Below are positions 1 to 6,270 of a stretch of DNA of 6,478 nucleotides, piece by piece (within the stretch, counting starts at the first letter, position 1; each line of letters opens with the position of its first letter). The notes beneath the pieces are model-generated. The model was given only the letters and a program-made list of their open reading frames with translations. It did not search any database and was not told the origin of the DNA. Position numbers and translations under genes: made by a program. The stretch is from DATBDM01 sp034664425 (GTDB taxonomy: Bacteria; Actinomycetota; Thermoleophilia; Solirubrobacterales; Solirubrobacteraceae), in the NCBI GenBank assembly GCA_034664425.1, contig JAXDHR010000259.1, positions 1 to 6,478 of the forward strand, given 5' to 3'.

Positions 1-82
1 GCGCGTTCGCGGCGACTGCCGCCGGCGCCGGCCCGAGCGCGATCCCCGCCAACATGATGCAGATGATCCGGCGACCGGCCAT
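1..82 (-). CDS. N-terminus of a secreted protein, truncated by the window edge
   Basis: Reading leftwards from the ATG at 82-80, 27 codons are open to the edge of the window. They form a textbook Sec signal peptide: a short charged start (MAGRR), a hydrophobic core (IICIMLAGIALG), then a small-residue stretch ending AAVAANA with a likely AxA cleavage site around residues 22-25. A GGAGGAG sequence (on the minus strand, about 90-97) lies 7-9 bases before the ATG, which supports this start. The mature protein lies outside the window, so its function cannot be named. The open frame is too short to stand out by length alone; the call rests on the signal peptide plus the ribosome binding site. Confidence 0.6.
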   Translation of the reverse strand, partial: MAGRRIICIMLAGIALGPAPAAVAANA

Positions 83-395
83 TGCTGGGCTCCTCCCCAC
101 TCGGCCGCTCCCCCGACCGGGCGGCCTCCCGCCCTGCTCTACCCGGTCCTAGATGTGCTACGTCTGGCCGTGTCGCCGGAATGACCGAGCGATCGACGTA
201 AACCGTCACGCCTCAGCGGTCGCGTTATGCGCTTTTGCAGCCTTTTATCACCGATCGCCCGCTCTATGCGGACAGGTCCGGTCCGCCGCGCAGACTGCAT
301 CATGTGGTCCCCTCGATCACAAGAAAGCTTGCCCCCTGCACGACGCACCGGGGCAACTGCAGTTCGAGAGCCGGAGGTGTCGGTGCACCCCGCGG
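83..395. other. Intergenic stretch with no supported gene
   Basis: This stretch separates the leftward secreted-protein start from the rightward integrase remnant, so it should hold divergent promoters. It includes a locally AT-richer patch (about 225-262), but I could not find a convincing -35/-10 pair. A GGAGGT (373-378) lies about 17 bases before a GTG at 396. That is rather far for a ribosome binding site, and may mean the original integrase start was damaged. I see no tRNA that could serve as the integration target. Confidence 0.5.
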
Positions 396-1378
396 GTGAT
401 CGCGCGGATCAACGGTCGAAACCCCAGCGTCGGCTACCTGCACCCTGGCTGGAAGAAGCGCGACCTCGGGGAGTTCGAAGACAAGCTGGCCGATCTCCGC
501 GATCCGCGGCGAAGGAAGCGAGCGGAGCGCTCGCCGTTGCTGAGGGAGCGGTAGATCGAGGTCCGCGACATCCGAAGGTTCGTGTCTCGAAGGTTGACGA
601 CGGGCATCAGCCACCGGTACGCCAACGAGCTGATCACCCCAGATCTCCGCCATGCTCACCGACGCGGAGATCGACGGCTACATCGAGAGCAACCCAGCCC
701 GAGCTCCCCGAAGGGCCCGCCACGGTGCACGGCAACGAACCGCGGTCTACGAGCAGATCAGCCGCCGCCGCACCTTGGGATTGACGCTGCCCGAGCCCTC
801 GTCCTCGCCACGCCAGGACGGCATCGACTAATGGTGCTGTGGCCGCTGGTCACGGGCGCGCGCCGCTCTGAGATGTGGCCGCGATGCTCGACGACGTCTC
901 GTGGGTCAAAAGGGGAGCTGGCGATCCATTGCCAGTTGGACGCACAGGGCAACCGCGAACCAGTGAAAGGCGACCGTAAGCGCGAGGTCGTGCTCGGGTC
1001 AGTCTCGAGCAACTCCTCGCGGCGCACCGGCGTGAGGGCCAGGCCAGTGGCTTGGTCTTCACGCGCGACGATGGCCGGCCCCACGCCCTCGGGGGCGGTG
1101 ACCAAATCTTGCACGCCGCCTTCGAGGTGATCGGCGAGCGACAGAAGGGACGACTCTGGCATGCGCTCCGGCACACCTACGCCACGTACCTGCGCTCGGC
1201 GGGCGTCCGCTGGGAGGCCGTCGAGTACATGATGGGCCACCGGCTGCGAGACACCACGGGCCGCTACGTGCACCTGATCAACGACGACAAGCATGCCATC
1301 GAAGAGGCGCTGACGGACGGCTTCGGCGACATCATCCAGCGCATGCTCGAGCCCCGAGGCTTGCGGACCGGTAACTGA
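396..1378 (+). pseudogene. Tyrosine recombinase (phage-type integrase), broken by a stop and frameshifts
   Basis: Tyrosine recombinases insert and excise phages and integrative elements at att sites. The pieces appear in family order but in changing frames. First is an Arm/AP2-like N-terminal stretch (from 396, RINGRNPSVGYLHPGWKKRD). A core-binding part follows: DIRRFV, HRYANELITP, then AEIDGYIESNPARAPRR from 652 in another frame. The catalytic part has box I LVTGARRSE (Arg codon 861-863), then MLDDVSWVK, GELAIHCQLDAQGNREP and LEQLLAAHRREGQASGLVF. Box II is HALRHTYAT (His 1160-1162, Arg 1169-1171), followed by MMGHR (His 1238-1240) and GRYVHL (nucleophile Tyr 1265-1267). Lesions are a TAG at 552-554 and frame changes near 640-652, before 831, near 872, at the A4G4 run 908-915, and near 1000. 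The total length of about 327 codons is normal for the family. Only the C-terminal part from about 1001 is continuously open. The family call is secure; the exact start is not. Confidence 0.85.
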
Positions 1379-2379
1379 GCCTTTGCATGCGGCCGTCGCG
1401 CGCCGGCGCGACGCCGTGGCCGCTCAGCGCCGCCGGGCACAGCGTTCGCCAAGGCATGGAAGCGTGCTGGACAGTGGTCAAGTCAGCTTCGCCCACGCCG
1501 CCACGGCGCCCGCACCCCCCGCGGTCAGGGCTTGACACTGTAGCGCCCGTTTCCCAATTTGCGGGCCGTTCGGGCGCGAGGGAGGGAACCGCAAGCCTGC
1601 GCAGATCGAGTTCAAAATGTGCCTGCAAATCAGCATGGTTTCGCTGAAATCGCAACCTGCCGTGCGTCAATCGTGACAGCGGTGGAGTCAACCGCGAAGT
1701 GCCGCAGGGCTGCGCCGTCTGCCCGGCGGCGCGTCCACCAGGTCGTGCGATCGGCCGCGCGGTGGTCGAGGTTCTTGCCGCCAGCGGCCCGGTCGCCGCG
1801 TCCGGCGCGCTCTTGCACAGTGCGGAGGCGCGTGATGGCGAGGACCGCGCAGCGGCCCTTGGCGGACGAATGCTGCCGGGCATGTCCGGCCGCCAGCGGC
1901 CCAGCGGTCTGCCGGGATCGAGCCGTAGGCGGCGACGTCCGCCGCGGATTGCCGCCAGCCGCGGGGCGCGCTCTACAAGACCCTTCACGACCCGCAGCGC
2001 ACTGGCGGAGATCGAGCGCGCCGGATTCAGACCGGGAAGCCGAGGTGGGAGCACTGAAGTGCTGGCTGGTGAATCGACAAACGCGTCCACGCGGGAGCCC
2101 TGGACCATCGACAAGCGCGCTTGCTGGCGCTCGTGAAGGACGACACGGCCGTCGCCGCAGCGATTAGCCGCGACGCCATCGAGGGAGTCCGTGGCAGCCT
2201 CGATGAGGACGGGCGCCACTTCGGCCACCGCGCCGCGCTGCGCTGCGGCCTGCTTGCGTTCACTGGAGCCCACCGCTCAGCGGCGGCCGGTCGACGCCTA
2301 TCATCACGGCATATGGCAGCGTCGCCCGCGATGGCGACATACCGGAGCCGCTCCTGGGCGATGGCGCTGCTCAGCCGAG
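1379..2379. other. 1-kb stretch without an intact gene
   Basis: Several long open frames cross here on both strands, including one of about 300 codons on the minus strand (2273-1332). They are rich in Arg, Ser, Pro and Ala, match no family I know, and their third-position pattern does not stay in one frame. This is what GC-rich non-coding or decayed DNA gives. A TTGACA at 1532-1537 lacks a good -10 partner. A weak 7-bp inverted repeat (1543-1549 with 1571-1577) and an AT-richer patch (1600-1680) are present. The one piece with a real coding look is listed separately at 2121-2290. Confidence 0.5.
2121..2290 (+). pseudogene. Coding-like remnant of unknown family
   Basis: In the frame containing ALVKDDTAVAAAISRDAI and GVRGSLDEDGRHFGHRAA, about 90 percent of the first 40 codons end in G or C, while second positions are near 50 percent GC. 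That is the signature of real high-GC coding DNA, and the peptide reads as a normal helical protein. The look fades after about 2290, where the composition turns to random Arg/Ser. Upstream the same frame meets stops near 2056-2075. No start with a ribosome binding site is evident. I do not recognise the family; it may be a fragment of a gene lost when the island decayed. Confidence is low because the call rests on codon pattern alone. Confidence 0.3.
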
Positions 2380-3330
2380 CTAGGTCGTCGGCGCGCGGGA
2401 GCTGGTGACGGCGTCGTCGGCATCCTCCACGCTCAGGCGCATGTTGATGGCGACCGCGGCGGTGGCGCCGGAACCGGCTGCGGCCGGGACGAGCGCCCTC
2501 GGGTCGGCGCAGTTGCCGGCGGCGTAGACACGGTCGACCGTCGTTGCTTGGCTTGAGTCGACCGCGATCGAGCCGTCGTCGTTGAGCTGGCAGCCCAACC
2601 TGTGGGCGACGTCGTTGCGGAACTGCCAGCCGACGTAGAAGAACAGCGCATCACGGTCGAGCGTCTCTCCGTTATCCAGGCGAAGGCGACGGAGGCGGCC
2701 GCCTTCGTCGCTATCCAGCGCGACGACGGGCGTCTCGATGATCGGGATGCCGACTGCCCGCACGCGCGCGAGCTGATCCGCATCGAGGCCGTGTGGACCG
2801 TTGCTGAGCAGGGCAACGTCATCGGACCACTGTCGCAGCAGGATGGCGAGATGCTCGCCGCGGGCGCCGGCGGCGAGGATGGCGAGCCGCTCGTCGCGGT
2901 GCTCGTAGCCGTCGCAGTACGGGCAGGTGTGCGCCGTGGTCCCCCAGACCTCGGCGAAGCCCGGAATGTCGGGCACCTCGTCGAGCATGCCCGTGGCGAG
3001 CAGCACAGCCCGTGCGAGGTGCGCGCCAAAGGACGAGGTGACGCGAACGGTGCCTTCGAGCGCCTCGGCGTCCTCGACCTCGGCGGTTACGACCTCGACG
3101 CCGTAGCGGCCGAGTTCCGTGCGGCCGCGGGCCCGCAGGTCGGCCGGGTCGAGGCCATCGTGGCCAAGGACGCCGTGCATCTCACGGGTGGCGTAGTTGC
3201 GCGGCTGGGCACTGTCCAGCACCAGGACGCGTCGGCGTGCGCGGCCGAGCACGAGCGCCGCGTTGAGACCGGCCGGCCCGGCGCCGACGATAATGCAGTC
3301 CCAGGTCCCGCTGTCGGAATCGCTGTCCAT
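2380..3330 (-). CDS. FAD-dependent oxidoreductase, thioredoxin-reductase-like, with CPYC redox pair
   Basis: This 316-residue cytoplasmic flavoprotein belongs to the class II pyridine nucleotide-disulfide oxidoreductase group, in the branch with an HCPxCHGYE-like motif related to dithiol oxidases. Visible parts are the FAD-binding VGAGPAG (residues 15-21) after a short acidic lead, LLATG (110-114) closing the first FAD segment, and the redox pair CPYCDGYE (136-143). The NAD(P)-binding turn region is ILAAGARGEH (151-160), and the C-terminal FAD motif is YAAGNCADPRA (269-279). The length fits the family. The start was chosen at the ATG at 3330 because it lies 14 residues before the FAD motif; the open frame extends about 70 more codons, but these look non-coding. 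A weak GGGACGA precedes it. The dinucleotide turn reads AAGARG where relatives usually have GTGPxx, so cofactor use may be altered. The substrate is unknown. Confidence 0.9.
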   Translation of the reverse strand: MDSDSDSGTWDCIIVGAGPAGLNAALVLGRARRRVLVLDSAQPRNYATREMHGVLGHDGLDPADLRARGRTELGRYGVEVVTAEVEDAEALEGTVRVTSSFGAHLARAVLLATGMLDEVPDIPGFAEVWGTTAHTCPYCDGYEHRDERLAILAAGARGEHLAILLRQWSDDVALLSNGPHGLDADQLARVRAVGIPIIETPVVALDSDEGGRLRRLRLDNGETLDRDALFFYVGWQFRNDVAHRLGCQLNDDGSIAVDSSQATTVDRVYAAGNCADPRALVPAAAGSGATAAVAINMRLSVEDADDAVTSSRAPTT

Positions 3331-3442
3331 CGGCTCGTCCCGTCGTCGCTGATAGCGCTCAGCACCATGGCCACGAGCGCTCCCTGCCCATCCTCCTCGG
3401 CCGCGTGATCGGAACGCAACCGGCACACCCGAGAGATGTCGG

Positions 3443-4052
3443 CTAGGTGGCTTGCGCGGACGCCAGGTGCTCGGCGCGCCCCTTGATCCCGAGCAGCATC
3501 TTGCGCTCATCACCAGCGAGCCGGGTTCCATCGGCAGCATCCCGATGCGGCCGATCAGCGTCGGAAGGCGGAACCGATTGCGGCTGATGAGACGTGTCCT
3601 GCCGCCTCGCTCCGCGACCGCGAACGTCCAGACCCAGTTGCCATCCTGGAGCGCCAGGCGAGGACGTGCTCCGGGTCGACCCGCTCGACGCGCATCCGAT
3701 TGGAGCCCAGGCTGATCGTGTCGCCGATCTGCGGGTGCTGATACGCGGGCAGGACTTGATCAACGCTGTGCATTCCGAGGCCCAGCAGGTTCTCGATCCA
3801 GTCGTGGGTGTAAGCGCCGCCACGCGGGGCAGGACCATCTGCGCCAACCACGGCCACACGACGGCGGCCGGCGCGTCGATCCAGATCGCGCGGGTCGAGA
3901 CGCCGTCAGCGTCTCCGAGCAACTCGTCCCCTGGGAGGCGGAAACTTGCCTCCGCCTTGGTGGCGCCCCAGTGTCACGATCCGTCGGCGCAGCGGCGCAG
4001 AGTAGAGCGCACACAGCCCGGCCCCCACGGACAGCACTCGAAACGGACTCAT
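3443..4052 (-). pseudogene. Membrane-anchored SRPBCC-type protein, broken by four one-base lesions
   Basis: Joining frames gives a single coherent protein of about 203 residues. Its parts are an N-terminal membrane segment (MSPFRVLSVGAGLCALYSAP), a basic stretch LRRRIVTLGATKAEA, RLPGDELLGDADGVSTRAI, then WIDAPAAVVWPWLAQMG. GGAYTHDWIENLLGLGMHS, VLPAYQHPQIGDTISLG and DPEHVLAWRLQDGNWVWTF follow, and it ends with GRTRLISRNRF, MEPGSLVMERKMLLGIKGR and the TAG at 3445-3443. The IDAP..VWPWL and MERKMLLGIKRRAE-like ends are typical of SRPBCC-fold (START/Bet v 1-like) hydrophobic-ligand-binding proteins. Lesions are one extra base at 3965 and one missing base each near 3835, 3650 and 3507. Correcting them gives 612 bases, exactly 204 codons. 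The start at ATG 4052 is inferred from the membrane segment and has no strong ribosome binding site. The gene lies 112 bases upstream of the oxidoreductase in the same direction, so the two may once have been co-transcribed. Confidence 0.75.
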
Positions 4053-4238
4053 GCACCGAGTTGGGCATCGGCCCCACACGCACGTCCAACCAGCACCCCA
4101 CAGAAGCCAACGAGGACGACCGCGGCAGCTCGCTCGAACCGACGCTGTCATTGTGCTGCCTCGGCCGAAGCACCGCTCGGCAGGGGTGTGACGCCATTCC
4201 GCTGTCGCTCGCGCGACGAGCGGCGCTGGCCCACCCTC

Positions 4239-4386
4239 TCAGCGCCGTAGCCCAGAGCCGTGGCGAACTGCTACCGGATCGTCGGTGGGCGGCGAGCGTG
4301 GACGGTCGGTGATCTCCGCGTTGTCGAGTTCTTGGACGTAGGTCGCAGCGCGGAACAACTCATGTAGGCCGCCCGCGGCCGTTCAT
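4239..4386 (-). pseudogene. Possible small broken gene, unknown family
   Basis: From the ATG at 4386 the frame reads MNGRG and then closes after a few codons (TGA). One base shift inside the run at about 4370-4375 opens a second frame. That frame reads HELFRAATYVQELDNAEITD and continues to a TGA at 4241-4239. The span is 148 bases, one more than 49 codons, as expected for a single inserted base. The peptide looks like a compact acidic helix rather than random GC-rich translation, and its third positions are mostly G/C. There is no clear ribosome binding site. I do not recognise the family, and a chance open frame is possible. Confidence 0.3.
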
Positions 4387-4551
4387 TGAGATCGCGCTGT
4401 GATCCCGGTGTCAGAGGAGTAGGGTCGGCCTAAGGCTGACCTGCCGCTCCGCGTGACTCTCTCGTGTCTTCCGGGATGTTGTCCGGGCCCCGCCCGCACC
4501 GTTCCGCTCCGCGGCACGAGCCAGCGTCTCCACAAGTAGGAGCGCTGCATC
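4387..4551. promoter_or_regulatory. Upstream region of the repeat-bearing membrane protein
   Basis: This leader should carry the promoter of the 4552-4962 gene. I could not pick a reliable -35/-10 pair. The clear element is the ribosome binding site AGGAG at 4538-4542, nine bases before the ATG, which fixes that start. Confidence 0.45.
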
Positions 4552-4962
4552 ATGCGGTATCTCACCGCCGTTCTGGCGGTTGCTTTCACGGCGTGCCTCT
4601 GCGCCACGGCGAGCGCCTCCGTCCTCAACCCGCCCGGGACCACGTCGCATCGAGCTGGCGTTACCCAGCGTGATCTGCGCAATCTCGATAACCGGGCCGC
4701 GGTCCACGCCAACGTCCCGCGGCAGGACTTCCGCAACCCCGACAACCGAGTAGCACCTGGCGCGTCGGGCAATAACGCGACGGTCGCCAGCGGCGACGCC
4801 GCGACCGCCTCCAAGCCGTCCATCGCCGCGACGAGCCCCGTCGACGGTGGTGGGCTCAGCGCCTTCGTGATCGTGCTGATCTCCGTCGGCGGCGCTGTCG
4901 CGCTCGCCGGCGTGGCCGTTGTGACCACGCGTGTCGTGCATCACCACCACCCCATGGCCTGA
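4552..4962 (+). CDS. Small secreted/anchored protein with two D-x-R-N-x-D-N-R repeats
   Basis: This 136-residue protein is probably exported and held in the membrane by its C-terminus. It starts with a Sec signal peptide, MRYLTAVLAVAFTACLCATASA, with cleavage likely after residue 22. The short extracytoplasmic part carries two repeats, QRDLRNLDNR (39-48) and RQDFRNPDNR (57-66), 18 residues apart, then a low-complexity Ala/Ser/Thr/Pro linker. One strong membrane helix runs over about residues 102-126 (LSAFVIVLISVGG...), and the tail ends in VVHHHHPMA (His 130-133). The architecture resembles small actinobacterial proteins with DLRxPDxRD-type motifs between a signal peptide and a C-terminal helix; their function is unknown to me. 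The ribosome binding site AGGAG at 4538-4542 supports the start. The gene is followed after 13 bases by a hairpin and appears to be its own transcription unit. Confidence 0.85.
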   Translation: MRYLTAVLAVAFTACLCATASASVLNPPGTTSHRAGVTQRDLRNLDNRAAVHANVPRQDFRNPDNRVAPGASGNNATVASGDAATASKPSIAATSPVDGGGLSAFVIVLISVGGAVALAGVAVVTTRVVHHHHPMA

Positions 4963-4975
4963 GCTAAGTCTCTCG

Positions 4976-5006
4976 AGGTGCCGCCGGCTCAGCGTCGGCG
5001 GCACCT
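4976..5006 (+). terminator. Hairpin after the repeat-bearing membrane protein
   Basis: An inverted repeat with arms AGGTGCCGCCG (4976-4986) and CGGCGGCACCT (4996-5006) is perfect over 11 bp, and a GU and a CG pair can be added inside it. It starts 13 bases after the stop at 4962. No U-run follows, so it may be a GC-rich terminator of the actinobacterial type or a transcript-end stabiliser. It separates the membrane protein from the cupin gene. Confidence 0.6.
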
Positions 5007-5097
5007 GGCTGACGCTTGGCGCGAGCGCCCGATCCGGTGCTTCAAAGCGGCCGAACTCGCACCCGCGCTCCATGTCGCTGACCGCACAACCACCTCC

Positions 5098-5105
5098 AGG
5101 AAGGA
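5098..5105 (+). promoter_or_regulatory. Ribosome binding site of the cupin gene
   Basis: AGGAAGGA lies directly before the ATG at 5110 (4-8 bases of spacing). It selects that ATG over the in-frame upstream starts from 4978, whose extra codons include the hairpin region and look non-coding. Confidence 0.7.
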
Positions 5106-5109
5106 CCGC

Positions 5110-5607
5110 ATGCCCCCCGCCGACCTGCTCACCGCTCCCGCCCGCCCCCTGCACCGCCGCCACGACGCCGGCGCCGCGTACTGGGGCCCCGGCGACACGT
5201 ACCGCTTCCTCGTGACGGGCCGCGAGACGGGCGGCGCGTACTTCGCGATGGAGGCCGTCGTCCCGCCCGGCGGTGGTCCGCCGCCGCACGTTCACCGCAA
5301 CGAGGACGAGACGTTCTACGTCGTCGAGGGCACGTGCGACATCCGCCTCGGGGACGAGGTGATGGTCGCGTCGGCGGGGGACTTCGTCAACGTCCCGCGC
5401 GGTCTGGTGCACTGCTTCCACAACTCGGGGACCGAGGCGATGCGGATGATCCTCACCTTCACCCCCGCCGGCATCGAGGAGTTCTTCGAGGAGACGCTCC
5501 ACCGCGTGCTCGACCCGGCGTCCCCGCCCCCGGAGACGATCGACGAGGTGGCGGCCCGCTACGCCGAGGCGGCGCCGCGCTACGGGATGGAGTTCCTCCT
5601 CGGCTAA
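5110..5607 (+). CDS. Single-domain cupin protein
   Basis: This 165-residue cytoplasmic protein carries both cupin motifs. Motif 1 is GGGPPPHVHRNEDETFYVVEG (residues 54-74), with metal ligands His60, His62 and Glu67. Motif 2 is GDFVNVPRGLVHCFHNSG (90-107), with the fourth ligand His101. All four metal-binding residues are present, so a metal-dependent enzyme or small-molecule sensor is likely. Single-domain proteins of this size are often labelled quercetin 2,3-dioxygenase-like, but the substrate cannot be read from sequence. The C-terminal 45 residues are helical and acidic (GIEEFFEETLHR, then PETIDEVAARYAEAAPRYGMEF). Codon use is strongly G/C-ending and undamaged, unlike the neighbouring pseudogenes. 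The gene stands alone: a hairpin precedes it and a long inverted repeat follows 53 bases after its stop. Confidence 0.92.
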   Translation: MPPADLLTAPARPLHRRHDAGAAYWGPGDTYRFLVTGRETGGAYFAMEAVVPPGGGPPPHVHRNEDETFYVVEGTCDIRLGDEVMVASAGDFVNVPRGLVHCFHNSGTEAMRMILTFTPAGIEEFFEETLHRVLDPASPPPETIDEVAARYAEAAPRYGMEFLLG

Positions 5608-5660
5608 GCCTGGATCCACCGCGTTGAGAGGGCTGGTTCCCACCGATCTGCGGACAAGAA

Positions 5661-5721
5661 TGACCTCCTGAGCAGGGCCTCTCGGCTGCGGGGCGGCCGA
5701 GAGGCCCTGCTCAGGAGGTCA
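5661..5721. terminator. Very long perfect hairpin between convergent genes (probable bidirectional terminator)
   Basis: The left arm (5661-5686, starting TGACCTCCTGAGCAGGG) and right arm (5696-5721, ending CCTGCTCAGGAGGTCA) are perfect reverse complements over 26 bp, with a 9-base loop (5687-5695). On the plus strand CCTTTAA follows; on the minus strand TTCTTGT follows, giving a weak U-tract each way. It lies 53 bases after the cupin stop and overlaps the stop codon of the convergent minus-strand candidate (5711-5713), which fits a shared terminator. The stem is much longer than most intrinsic terminators. The right arm contains a perfect AGGAGG (5713-5718) nine bases before an ATG (5728) and the left arm its complement, so an RNA structure that hides a ribosome binding site is an alternative. 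Confidence 0.7.
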
Positions 5722-6016
5722 CCTTTAATGGTGCACGATGAGGGTGCCGGTCGGACTGGACGGCGTGCAGGGGCAGTTCGATGACGCGCGTGCTTATCTC
5801 CGACGCGGGATCGCTTGGCCGCGACGCTCGCTGCGCGACCACTGCGCCGTCCTGCGCGCTGGCCGCAGCCGCCGGCCGTTGGGCGGTCGGCTGCCGGGCG
5901 CCCGCGACGCTCGGCACGTTCTTGCGCGCCTTCACGTTCGGGCATGTCGCCAGCACATCGGCGGCGTCGTCGTACCGATCGCGGCTGCCGAACTTCGCCA
6001 GTCCGCGGGTGATCAC
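5711..6016 (-). CDS. Small hypothetical protein, convergent with the cupin gene
   Basis: From the GTG at 6016 this frame encodes about 101 residues and ends at TGA 5713-5711 inside the hairpin arm. Third positions are close to 90 percent G/C over the first 37 codons, with second positions near 50 percent, a real coding pattern on this strand. The N-terminal part reads naturally: ITRGLAKFGSRDRYDDAADV, then LATCPNVKARKNVPSVAGAR. The later part is Ala/Gln/Pro-rich and probably disordered. The frame stays open upstream to about 6150 (GEEPWSSVVITRG). A second frame from the ATG at 6111 (MEASQPTERTVAS...) ends in a TGA that overlaps the GTG as GTGA. So the gene may be longer, translationally coupled to a 32-residue ORF, or frameshifted. 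I recognise no family. Confidence 0.4.
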   Translation of the reverse strand: MITRGLAKFGSRDRYDDAADVLATCPNVKARKNVPSVAGARQPTAQRPAAAASAQDGAVVAQRASRPSDPASEISTRVIELPLHAVQSDRHPHRAPLKVTS

Positions 6017-6111
6017 GACGGACGACCACGGCTCTTCACCCGCTGCGCCGCTGCTGCTGCTTTTCCGTGCGTCGATGCGACCGTGCGCTCGGTGGGTTGG
6101 CTCGCTTCCAT
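6009..6111 (-). other. Possible upstream small ORF or 5' part of the same minus-strand gene
   Basis: The ATG at 6111-6109 opens a 32-codon frame, MEASQPTERTVASTHGKAAA followed by AAQRVKSRGRPS. Its TGA shares bases with the GTG start of the 5711-6016 frame (GTGA overlap). The composition is that of a basic, Ala-rich protein N-terminus. It is either a tiny coupled leader or the true N-terminus separated by one frameshift. There is no strong ribosome binding site and the third-position signal is weak, so this is tentative. Confidence 0.25.
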
Positions 6112-6270
6112 GCTGCCGGCCGGTCCTGGTCGTGGCCGTTGCTGGTCATGGCGCTCGGTGGGTATCGCGACCAACGCCCGCACGCAATGCCGTCAGCGAG
6201 GACAAGGCTCACAGGCTCGTACGAGACCTTCGCGGTGCCCGCCTCCCGCGAGCCGATCTATCCTGGTGCT

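Noticed and set aside
350..395. GTTCGAG-like T-loop as a tRNA remnant or att site near the integrase
   Set aside because: No flanking T-stem pairs and no acceptor or anticodon arm can be drawn.
1532..1560. TTGACA with a possible -10 about 17 bases downstream
   Set aside because: The -10 candidate (CAATTT) is poor and no gene starts downstream. An IS110-like end with an embedded -35 was considered, but no transposase is next to it.
1332..2273. 313-codon minus-strand open frame across the 1-kb gap
   Set aside because: Its composition is dominated by Arg, Ser, Pro and Ala. It has no domain or ribosome binding site, overlaps the integrase end, and conflicts with the plus-strand codon signal at 2121-2290.
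2321..2338. 6-bp inverted repeat GTCGCC/GGCGAC after the oxidoreductase stop
   Set aside because: It is too short and lacks a U-run; such repeats are common by chance at this GC content.
2602..3408. 268-codon plus-strand open frame
   Set aside because: It lies antisense to the oxidoreductase, whose FAD and CPYC motifs make the minus strand the coding strand.
4950..4962. HHHH near the C-terminus of the membrane protein as a vector-derived His tag
   Set aside because: There are only four histidines, followed by PMA, in native codon context with no vector sequence around.
4411..5643. 410-codon open frame on the minus strand opposite the repeat protein and the cupin
   Set aside because: It is the antisense shadow of two well-supported plus-strand genes in GC-rich DNA. 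It is Arg/Gly/Ala/Val-rich with no recognisable domain, and it crosses two genes and a hairpin.
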